Part shown: piece by piece, positions 23,047 to 31,065 of the stretch
Numbering within the stretch: the first letter of the stretch is position 1
Layout of the letters: the number at the start of each line of letters is the position of its first letter
Assembly: GCA_031254315.1 (NCBI GenBank)
Contig: JAIRUQ010000028.1
Span: 1-62,130, forward strand
Direction of reading: 5' to 3'
Length of the DNA stretch: 62,130 bases
From: Treponema sp.
GTDB lineage: Bacteria; Spirochaetota; Spirochaetia; Treponematales; Breznakiellaceae
The notes under the pieces: model-generated
What the model was told of the DNA's origin: nothing
Database searches by the model: none
What the model saw: only the letters and a program-made list of their open reading frames with translations
Position numbers and translations under genes: made by a program

Positions 23047-26000
23047 ATGTTATTTCGTTTGCCAGAAGGTTGGAGAAACGCAGAAGACGCATACAATAAA
23101 ATAGAAGCCCGAGGCGGTACAGAATATCCAAGAGGCGGACAATACCCCATCGGTGTAAACGGTTGCTGGCACAGCGGCGTACATATCCATGATAATCAAA
23201 CAAATAATTCTGTTAGTCCGCTGGTAAAGGGAACTATTGTGGCGTGCCGCCTTACCGATTCGTTTGCCGCCATACCGCGGCTTATAAATATTACGAATGA
23301 AGAAAGGGAAAGTCTGAGCATCCTTGAACAGTTTTTGTATAAAAGAAACAACGGGGGGAAAACATATACGTTAAAGTATAGACAGTTTGATGATAATAAG
23401 ATGAATGAACTGGAAGAAGAGGTCAGACATGTACTGGGAGAAGCTTATAAGCCTGGTAGTATAAGGAACTGGTTTAAAGAAGAAGGCCGCGTCTACGAAC
23501 CAATAGAAAAAGTGAGTACTGAATATGTTTTACTGAGACATGAAGTAAATTTTCTCGAGCACAATGTTCCAGGAGAAACCATAAATTTTTTTACTCTGTA
23601 TATGGGTATATTCACACATATTACCGAACTTAAACAATACTATGAAGACTTTCATGAAGTAAGGGCAAGCGCTCCCGTAATTGTCAGAATACCGGTATTT
23701 CAAAAATGGAAATTCCGCCTAAATTATGGAAGAACACCACCGATAAAGCGTTGTAAAAAATACAACACTTTTAAGGTTTTTGAATACAGTACCTGTTCTT
23801 TTGAATTGCACGATAATGATATAACACAATATAACTGTACATTTACCAATGACAAAGAGAAGGAAGGAGCAAAACAAGTAGGAGTTGATTCTATAGAGCC
23901 AACAAGCGCACAGGAGTATAAAACAAACAAAGACAGAGTTCAAGCATTCAAAATACCTCAAAGCGGGACGATCCCAAGTATAAACACGGCGATCATAAGA
24001 ATAAACCGTAATTTTCTTTTAGTCAAGCCATGGGAAAATAATAACGACTTCTATAAAGTTATTGTATATAACTCAGATTGTCATAGTTATAATTCTGATC
24101 TATGCGGATGGGTTTGTAACATGACAGAAGGACAGAAGGATACTCTGGATCCTCTGGGGTCAGACCAACTTGTTTATACTTTTGGCCAGTGCAGAGAGAT
24201 GCCTTCTGACCATTTTTTTATAACAAGAGAGGTTTATAATAATAAAGCTAGATGGTGGGATGTTACCATACATGATATAGTGTCATGGACATGGGGACAG
24301 TTAATTGTTATTAAAAAACAGGCTTCAGAAACTCGCTATTCTTTTTATTATAGGGAAAGAGAAATAGAACAAATGTCGGTTGACGATTTATATTTTCATA
24401 TGCTGTCTAATAAAAAAATTAATAATACATTATTTGAACGTGATATAACATTCAATGTTCTTCGTATTTACGAATGGAAACCCGTTGAGAACTTTGGTCC
24501 AAGGGATTATGCGGATGCTTGACCTAGCTTTGTAAACAGAAGAGAAAACATTGCAATTCCGCCTGAATTTGTAATCGGTAATGAAAAATTTTCCTTTTGT
24601 CGTTTTTTGTATCCCGAAGGAAGAGGTGAGCATAATGCCCTAATACACAAAAATTATTTAACGCCAACCAATGGCTCAGGTTATATAAAGCTCGGAGCTA
24701 CTTTTCTTACTGACAGTATAGAAGGTTGTATCCTGTATGAGACTTATAAGGGAACCCATCCGGGAAACGCAAAGGACTATCTTGGAGTACAAGAAGATCA
24801 AGATGAAATATCTAATGAAGAACAAGGAAATAAAAAATCCAAACAATTTGAAATGACCAACCCATATTCCCTGCTTAAAAACTTTGCAGGCAATATGGAT
24901 TATGGGATAATGTACAATGACAGTAATAACGTTCCCATCTACGGTTCTTTATTCATTGACAGCGGCGTAACAGTAGAAGCAAAAATAGAGTATAAAGATG
25001 CGTTTAAAAACAGGGATGACATAATAACGCCGTCTGGCGAGAAAGTAGACCTGAGCGACATTCTTGGGTATCCTGCTTCCATTCCCAGGGAAAGTGAGCC
25101 TTTTTATGATCTTGTCCTTTTTTTTACCAATAATAATTTTCTTACAGAACAGAGGTGGAATGAACATCCTAAGACGGAATGCTATATAAAACCGGAAAAT
25201 TTTTCATTACTGTATGATATAGGAGAGGGCTATCGTAGCAGACTGCGCGAAATTGACCGTACTGTAGATTGTACAAGGTACGAATTAACTCTTAATGCGA
25301 GAGATGTCCCTAACGTCTTAGCCGAAATAATATGCGATGATGATCTTAAACTGGAAATGGAGATCGGGAGACCAATCAGTAAGATAACCTTGCGTGTTTC
25401 TGGAAGAGAAAATAGCTATTATTATGGGTTTAACATAGGCAGTAAAATCTACTACATAAGCGGGAATGCCGAAGTACCTGATGGCGTTGAAAAAAGAAAT
25501 TACCTAAATTGGGAGCGATTCTTTACCATTATGGGGGAAAGCGGTACGGTCAATAGTATTCTATGCAACCACGACCTGATAGTACGAGCAATAATGAATG
25601 GAAGCTTAAGCTTTGAGGATCTGCTGAGAGTATATCTGCTCAGCGACTTTGAAGGCAAGAAAAAGAGAAAAAAACTGCGTACTCTTGTCTGTGAACACCA
25701 TTTAGAGTGGAACAAGGCATTGTACAATAACGATTATTTTAGAAGGAAAAGGATTTTTGGAGAACGGCGGCTCCATCTGAATGCTGTGATGGGAAAGCTG
25801 GATTTGTGGACAAACCCCAGAGAAGGAGAAACTAATATAGCTGAACTACCCAAAGGACAAGTATGGTTTGCGCATCCTGTATATTTTATCAATCACCTTG
25901 ACAGAGCCGGATTACTGGACAGGACGTTTAATCCGTACTTTGGGAAAGAATTTCCAGAGGTCCGTCAATGGTCTTCTGGAGGGATAATATGCGAACAATT

Positions 26001-26604
26001 TATTTTCCAGGGAAAAGTGTATGACAATCCCGGTTTTGCTCCCCGTTGGGAAGTCCACAGCGAAAGGTTTGAGGGTGATGTCTTTGATGGATACGCTGTG
26101 CCAACAGGATTTTTTAACCAAGAGTACTATAACACCAGAACAAAAAAGACATATAAACATGAAGGCGTAGATTTTAGGGGTAGTCGCCCTGAAAGTGAGA
26201 TAATTTCCTTTATTTATGGCAAAGTTATTAATGCCGGCTGGCTCAATAAAAGTAATAATACTCCATCTGGATATGGAAGAGTTCTTATAGTTGCCAATAC
26301 ACGAGGTACAGGTATTTACCTGCTTGCACATTTAAGCGGTTTTGCAAACGGTGTTCAAAAAGGCTCAATTATTGAACCACATGATGTGGTAGCTTATCCC
26401 GGTAGAAGCGGCTATGGTGAAGAAACCACATGGGCTCCACACCTTCATGTTAGCTATTATCATGTGCCATATTTTGCAAGTAAAGATAGAAATGGTGATG
26501 AAAATGAATATGTTGTAGAGAGAGGTGATAAATTAGTATTAGGGAGTGAATTATCTGATGACAATTGGAGGAACCCTTTCAAACATGATGAAAAACGACA
26601 ATAA
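23047..26604 (+). pseudogene. Giant M23 cassette protein B, interrupted by an in-frame TGA
   Basis: Two open frames (23047-24522 and 24523-26604) are in the same phase and together match the intact 1310-aa paralogue at 40819. The only interruption is TGA at 24520-24522, after ENFGPRDYADA; the paralogue reads NFGTGDYAYAQ there. The N-half has CWHSGVHIH and LVKGTIVACRL; the C-half has VWFAHPVYFINHLDRAGLLD, then an M23 core with HEGVD, LAHLS and HLHVS. At 1185 codons it is shorter than paralogue C, mainly in the middle. Either it is a nonsense-mutated pseudogene, or the two halves are made separately; a start at 24607 has only a weak ribosome binding site. Confidence 0.75.
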
Positions 26605-26734
26605 AATAACGACTCTCTCTTTTTTAGGCATCCTAATTTCCGGTATTTTGTTTGCACAAGAATCATTAACCTGTGTTGCCCAAAAAGACAGTCTGTCTTA
26701 TACTTGGAGAAGTACAAGAGGATATATTTTATGA
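26585..26734 (+). CDS. Tiny secreted peptide overlapping the M23 3' end (cassette B, 49 aa)
   Basis: ATG 26585 begins inside the last codons of the M23 frame. The peptide NKITTLSFLGILISGILFAQ is a signal peptide with a Q-E/S cleavage site, followed by only ~25 residues (CVAQKDSLSYTWRS). Its sequence mimics the first 40 residues of the next gene (26731: RITTLFSLGILISGILSAQ), so it arose by duplication of that leader. The stop overlaps the next ATG in ATGA. GGAGG lies 13 bases upstream. Cassette C has an equivalent at 44732, which argues against chance. It may be a translational-coupling leader or a real small secreted peptide. Confidence 0.5.
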   Translation: MMKNDNKITTLSFLGILISGILFAQESLTCVAQKDSLSYTWRSTRGYIL

Positions 26735-27855
26735 AAGCTAACAACAGAATAACAACTTTATTTTCTTTAGGCATTCTGATTTCAGGTATTTTGTCTGCGC
26801 AGGAATCATTAACTTATGTTGCCGAAAGAGCTACTACGGCTCATAATTGGGGAAGTAGAGAAACTATTGAAATCCATGCGGGCGTTCATATTACTGCGAA
26901 TGGAATAGTTGGTCACTTTCAAACATTCCGAGATTCAGGTGAATACCATCTATTGATATTTTATGATGAATCAAATATTGAATATAGGACTCTTGCCAGA
27001 GACTTTCGTCCAATAAATACCGAAGATACTTTTGGTAATGATATATTTATTGATTATCCTATGGATCATGAAGCTACAACAGGTAATCAATCATTTGGAC
27101 ATTTTATAGGTATTGGCGACGTTAACGAGATGTGGGTTCCAGCTTATTATTGTGATGTTTTGATGGAGGAAAACCGTAACAAGCTTATTGAAATACATCC
27201 AGGTTTGAAATCCTTAAACAATGATACGTTCCAACCATTTTATTGGTATGAAACCACCCAAGCGGACATTCAGAATGGAAGGACAATGTTTTACAATGCC
27301 GTTATAAAATTAGGCAGAGAAACTCATTTTGCCGTAAAAAATATTATTAAAACAGGGTATGGTTACAGAGTAGATTGTATTGAATCAACTCTTGAAGGTA
27401 GACATTCTTACAGCAGTTTCACGGAAAGCCAATTTTGGAGTAGGTATAAACCGGGAGACGCAATGACGTTATATTTGTACCTTGACGGTGATTACTTGGA
27501 TATTTATGTTGATGGCAGAGATATACTCTTGGGAAGATTTGTAAAAGTAAGGCGTGAGTTTATCAGGCAATATCAAAGCCTTATAAAAACAAACACTTGT
27601 GATTTATCAAGAGTGCAGTTGCCCCGTCGCGCGGACGGCAGTACAGACTACTCTCTTCCCGCCCCTAGTACCATTGAGGAAGCGCCTCCTCTGAATACCG
27701 ATAATGCCGCCGCCGAAATAAGCCAAACGGACGAATTTATTCAAAGCGGCAAATCTTCACAATCACTTCCATTGTGGGTGTTAATTGCTATTATAGGCGG
27801 TGTGGTTGTGCTGGCTGGCGGCGTAGTGCTGTTTATCGTGAAGTGGATAAGGTAA
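26731..27855 (+). CDS. Exported protein with C-terminal membrane anchor, cassette B
   Basis: I start at ATG 26731 (MKANNRITTLFSLGI) behind AGAGGATAT. The 374-aa protein has a signal peptide (to ~SAQ at residue 22), an extracytoplasmic domain with ANGIVGHF, YRTLARDFRPINTED and GDVNEMWVPAYYCDVL, a second part shared with cassette A (LYLYLDGDYLDIYVDGR, TNTCDLSRVQLPRRADGS), and a terminal transmembrane helix (SLPLWVLIAIIGGVVVLAGG) with a short basic tail. It is about 80% similar to the cassette C copy. Its N-half differs from cassette A, so the N-half seems matched to the M23 variant next to it. It may be a docking, receptor or immunity partner. Confidence 0.75.
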   Translation: MKANNRITTLFSLGILISGILSAQESLTYVAERATTAHNWGSRETIEIHAGVHITANGIVGHFQTFRDSGEYHLLIFYDESNIEYRTLARDFRPINTEDTFGNDIFIDYPMDHEATTGNQSFGHFIGIGDVNEMWVPAYYCDVLMEENRNKLIEIHPGLKSLNNDTFQPFYWYETTQADIQNGRTMFYNAVIKLGRETHFAVKNIIKTGYGYRVDCIESTLEGRHSYSSFTESQFWSRYKPGDAMTLYLYLDGDYLDIYVDGRDILLGRFVKVRREFIRQYQSLIKTNTCDLSRVQLPRRADGSTDYSLPAPSTIEEAPPLNTDNAAAEISQTDEFIQSGKSSQSLPLWVLIAIIGGVVVLAGGVVLFIVKWIR

Positions 27856-27970
27856 TGGGGCGCCCAAAAAACCAGAAGAGGAGCTAGGGGGAACCGAAAA
27901 AACAATAAAAACGCCCCACATAATATATGTGTTTCCCTTCATAAATATAAAAATCTAACTTATGCAAAAC

Positions 27971-28375
27971 ATGCAGGCGAACGGGATAGAATATCCCGAG
28001 AACATAAAGCCCGGCTCCCTTGTGGAACTGCCGCCATTATATTAACAGGCGGAGAATATGAGTGAAAGCAAACATTTAACGCCGGTATGGATAATCTACG
28101 CAGACGGCAGGCGGCTTGACACGGAGTACGAAGGGGCGCTACGCAGTATAACGGTAACCGACAAATTAAACGGGGCGTCCGAGTTCTCGATAATCTTTGA
28201 CACGACTGAAGTAAAAGTGCGTGAAATAGGGCTATTGTCGTTCGGTAGCGAGATGTTGATACACATGGGATATAAGGACGACATAATTGAGAACCCCAAA
28301 AAAGTTCATAAACCGCTAAGATCGGGGCTTGGCGTTTGTTTCGATTTTTACAAACCAGCCGTTTCTAGCTATTAA
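27971..28375 (+). pseudogene. Relic of LysM 3' end plus truncated hub gene
   Basis: At 27971-28045 the last 24 codons of the LysM protein are kept in frame (QANGIEYPENIKPGSLVELP). They are followed by the hub leader AGGCGGAGAATATG and a hub N-terminus at 28058-28290 (PVWIIYADGRRLDTEYEGAL, HMGYKDDI) that is almost identical to 13412. At about 28285 the hub sequence ends abruptly and a foreign ~115-bp repeat takes over, giving a 105-aa truncated frame. The product would lack the rest of the gp27 fold and cannot be a hub. Confidence 0.85.
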
Positions 28376-28400
28376 AATTCCGTTAGAAAGGTGCTGGGGA
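28285..28400. repeat. ~115-bp dispersed repeat, copy 1 (at hub breakpoint)
   Basis: Similar (roughly two thirds identical by eye) to 47158-47275: shared blocks are ACCCCAAAAAAG/ACCCAAAAAAG, GATTTTTACAAA, CGTTTC, AAAATTCCG and AAAGG-x-G-GG. It begins exactly where the hub relic stops. It may be a non-autonomous mobile element or recombination scar. No transposase is encoded. Confidence 0.5.
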
Positions 28401-28455
28401 GAGGATTTTGCGGAATAATTGTCTGTGAAAAATTGAGTATTATTAAATATTAGCC

Positions 28456-28484
28456 TTGACGAGCAGATAGAATTATGCTTAAAT
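28456..28484 (+). promoter_or_regulatory. Promoter of the dCTP-deaminase-fold gene, cassette B
   Basis: TTGACG (28456-28461), 17-bp spacer, TTAAAT (28479-28484), inside a ~55-bp block (AGCCTTGACGAGCAG...TTAAATTTTATAT) conserved upstream of both copies of the gene. The upstream flanks are unrelated, so the conservation starts at the promoter. Confidence 0.7.
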
Positions 28485-28504
28485 TTTATATCGCGGAGGG
28501 GTAT

Positions 28505-29350
28505 ATGGAGATTCTTACCGAAGATGAACTTTTATCAGCAGTAGATAATATAACTTTTATTGAGGATGGCAGGAAAGAATCCTGTGAAGGTATTAAATAT
28601 GACTTCACACTTCACAAAATGGCTCTGACTGCGGGATTAGGGTTGCCCTGTGATATTGAACAATCCAAAGAAAATGCAGTAATAAAACCTGGTGAAATCG
28701 CCTTTGTAATGACAGAAGAAGCTTTAAATCTGCCCAGTAATATTTATTGCCAGTTAAGCACTAAGCGCAAATTAAGCTTGGAAGGTATCGTTCTTTTAGG
28801 CGGGTTAATAATAGACCCTAACTACAAGGGGAAATTAATCTTCGGCTTATGTAATTTATCTTCCCGAAATTATCCTCTTTTACCGGGGAAAAAATTAGTA
28901 GCTGGGGTATTTTACAGAGTTAATAAAGAATCAGATAAAGTACCCAAGCCCATCAACGATTTCCCCGAAGACCTTAGCAAAATATTGGTTAATACCAAGC
29001 CGAATTCCATAAGCGCCATTAGTAGCACCATTGAAGAGTTAAAGGCGGAAATACAAAACATTAGAACCCAACTCACACATGATGATCGTTGGAAGAAAGA
29101 ATTCCAAGCCGGCTTAACGGATATACAACTGCTTGTAAAGGAAATGGGTCAAAAGCTTGGCACAGAGATTGAAACAAGACAAAAAGAAACCCATGAATTG
29201 GGAAGAGAACAAGCCGAATTGATTAAAATGGTTACCCCAATGGCAGAAGATCAGAGAAAATATAAGAATGTCAAGAACATAGTGCTGAGTATAGTATCAG
29301 CCATTATAGGTGTGATTGGTACTCTTCTTGTCGCACACTTTATAAACTGA
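28505..29350 (+). CDS. dCTP-deaminase/dUTPase-fold domain fused to coiled coil and C-terminal TM helix, cassette B
   Basis: I start at ATG 28505 (MEILTEDELLSAV) behind GGAGGGG, which matches the start of the cassette C copy. Residues ~1-160 resemble the dCTP deaminase / dUTPase trimeric beta fold: IKPGEIAFVMTEEALNLP, IYCQLSTKRKLSLEGI, IIDPNYKGKLIFGL, NYPLLPGKKLVAGVFY. Residues ~180-255 are a coiled coil and ~262-285 a single transmembrane helix near the C-terminus. The catalytic Glu and nucleotide-binding residues of true deaminases are not obvious, so it may be a structural or regulatory use of the fold. Membrane-anchored trimers with the domain in the cytoplasm would fit. It has its own promoter. 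Confidence 0.7.
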   Translation: MEILTEDELLSAVDNITFIEDGRKESCEGIKYDFTLHKMALTAGLGLPCDIEQSKENAVIKPGEIAFVMTEEALNLPSNIYCQLSTKRKLSLEGIVLLGGLIIDPNYKGKLIFGLCNLSSRNYPLLPGKKLVAGVFYRVNKESDKVPKPINDFPEDLSKILVNTKPNSISAISSTIEELKAEIQNIRTQLTHDDRWKKEFQAGLTDIQLLVKEMGQKLGTEIETRQKETHELGREQAELIKMVTPMAEDQRKYKNVKNIVLSIVSAIIGVIGTLLVAHFIN

Positions 29351-29412
29351 TTGAATAAGAGTTTGGTATAATCATGTTCGTTACGAAAAATAATATTCTT
29401 GAAATATTAAAG

Positions 29413-30204
29413 TTATTTCCATCTTGAGATAGCAATCGTTTGAAATTCTTCTACTTTCCATTTTTTGGATTCTTTCACCATAACAACATCACACCATATA
29501 TGATGTCCAACTATTTTTCCAGCAAATGTCTCGGGAAATTTTATTTTCTTTGGTTTCAGACCCAGTTCCTTAGCAATTAATATAGGAAAACGCCAATCTT
29601 TTTCAATTATTGATTGAATCGTCATTTTTTGTATATATGCACAAATTTTTTTCTTTATGTCAACAGCTTGACTTGTCTCAAATCTAAAATTAATAATTGA
29701 GTATACTTCATTAATTATTTCATTCGTTATTGCTGGAAAAATTTTAATCTCTGTATTTAAATAAGATTTAATATTTTTTACTTCATTATCACTAATTAAA
29801 TCATTAAATTCGACTAATGCCCAAAAGTTAGCTCTGTCAATATTTTCACTTATTGGAATAATATATTCCACCTTATACCTGTGGGTTAATAAATACTCAC
29901 ATTCAAAAGAATATATGTTATTAGAAAATAGATTTTTTCGTTTTTTAGAGAGCATTTCATCCCAAATAATATTAATATTCTTTTCCTCAATGTGTTTTAA
30001 ATGTTGTAAAAATATACGAACATATGATAATCTTTTAATAAATTTTTGTTGTGTTCCTTCTGATTTTTGATCTCGAATTATTTTTTTTTCATCTGGAGAA
30101 TAATAGGTTCTTATTGCATAAAATAAACTTAGTATGGAAATCCCAAAAACGATTACATTAAATATTGAAATTGCGTAAATATTACTAAAAATGATGTCCC
30201 TCAT
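29413..30204 (-). CDS. Unknown membrane-anchored protein (263 aa)
   Basis: I start at ATG 30204 (MRDIIFSNIYAISIFNVIVF), where AAGGAG sits 5 bases upstream; the longer frame extends through an unrelated relic. One N-terminal transmembrane segment (~5-30) is followed by a charged, mostly helical soluble part (FIKRLSYVRIFLQHLKHIEE) and a C-terminal region with FPETFAGKIVGHHIWCDVVM and KWKVEEFQTIAISRW. No family recognised. It is AT-rich and transcribed opposite to its neighbours, alone between cassette B and the defence genes, so it is probably an insertion rather than part of the injection system. Confidence 0.6.
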   Translation of the reverse strand: MRDIIFSNIYAISIFNVIVFGISILSLFYAIRTYYSPDEKKIIRDQKSEGTQQKFIKRLSYVRIFLQHLKHIEEKNINIIWDEMLSKKRKNLFSNNIYSFECEYLLTHRYKVEYIIPISENIDRANFWALVEFNDLISDNEVKNIKSYLNTEIKIFPAITNEIINEVYSIINFRFETSQAVDIKKKICAYIQKMTIQSIIEKDWRFPILIAKELGLKPKKIKFPETFAGKIVGHHIWCDVVMVKESKKWKVEEFQTIAISRWK

Positions 30205-30289
30205 AATTCTCCTTATTATTAGGGTTAGTATAAAGTATTTAATAAAATATATCAATATACATTCCTTGAATAATATGATTTTAAATATA

Positions 30290-30472
30290 TTTGAGCTAAA
30301 ATTGGTGACAGGTATCAATTTTGAAAAAATTGATAAACGGAATAAAGCAAAAGGACAGGCGATATAGGCAACAAAAGAGTTTATCCATTTCTTTAAAATA
30401 GCACAGGGTTCTAAGACTAAATTAGAAACCCATCTGCTACTCTGCGTAGGAACCTGATATTTTAGCAATACG
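30290..30472 (+). pseudogene. Four-helix-bundle (23S rRNA intervening sequence-type) protein relic
   Basis: Forward translation at about 30337-30450 reads NKAKGQAI, stop, ATKEFIHFFKIAQGSKTK, LETHLLLCVG. This is the core of four-helix-bundle/IVP proteins (EFIxFLxIAxGSxxELETxLxxA). It has an internal stop, and both ends are lost. It lies on the strand opposite to the start of the 263-aa gene. Confidence 0.5.
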
Positions 30473-30569
30473 GATATTTAAAATACAATGATTTTATTTC
30501 AGAAAACAGGAAAAATGCTGACGGTACTTATTAGTTTGTAGTAATACTGTTATTTCAATAACACACAAA

Positions 30570-30995
30570 AGAAAGATACTCTGCGCAGACTAGTCTGTCA
30601 ACACCTGTTTGAGTGGAACAAAGCCCTGTACGATGATGGATTTGTGGAAAGCCTGAAACAGAATTTCTCAATGTCCGGGGAATGTCTGACCAATTTGGTA
30701 GACAAAATGGAAAGACAAGACCTGTGGGCAAACTCCAAAGAAGGAGAAACCACTATAGCTGAATTGCCAAAAGAACAAGTATGGTTTGCCCATCCTGTGT
30801 ATTCTATATAATCATCTTGATAAAGTCGGGTCACTGGACAGAATGTTTAATCCGTATCTTGGGGAAGGTCATAAGACAAAAGAAGTTGTAATATTTGGAT
30901 GCCCTGATAATCCATGTTTAGACCTCTTAGAACGCTCAGGGGGCATTTGGGTCGGATTTCTAACCAATAAAAAGAAAGAATTATACTACCAATAA
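30570..30995 (+). pseudogene. Fragment of a giant M23 cassette protein
   Basis: This matches the region before the M23 core of the paralogue at 40819: RRLVCQHLFEWNKALYDDGF, LTNLVDKMERQDLWA, QVWFAHPVY. A one-base insertion near 30806 shifts the frame, after which LDRMFNPYLGEGHKTKE and GCPDNP continue in a second frame and resemble cassette A (LLDRTFNPYLGTHDQKQ). Both ends are truncated. It is evidence for at least one further cassette that once stood here. Confidence 0.8.
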
Positions 30996-31065
30996 TCCGC
31001 AATCTCCCTATCCAATTCTTTTTCAATATGCTATGATCAGACATACTAAGAGTGAGAAGGAATAA

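Noticed and set aside
24520-24522. TGA as selenocysteine codon
   Set aside because: The paralogue has Gln at this place, not Cys, there is no stem just after the TGA, and the region is not catalytic. A nonsense mutation is simpler.
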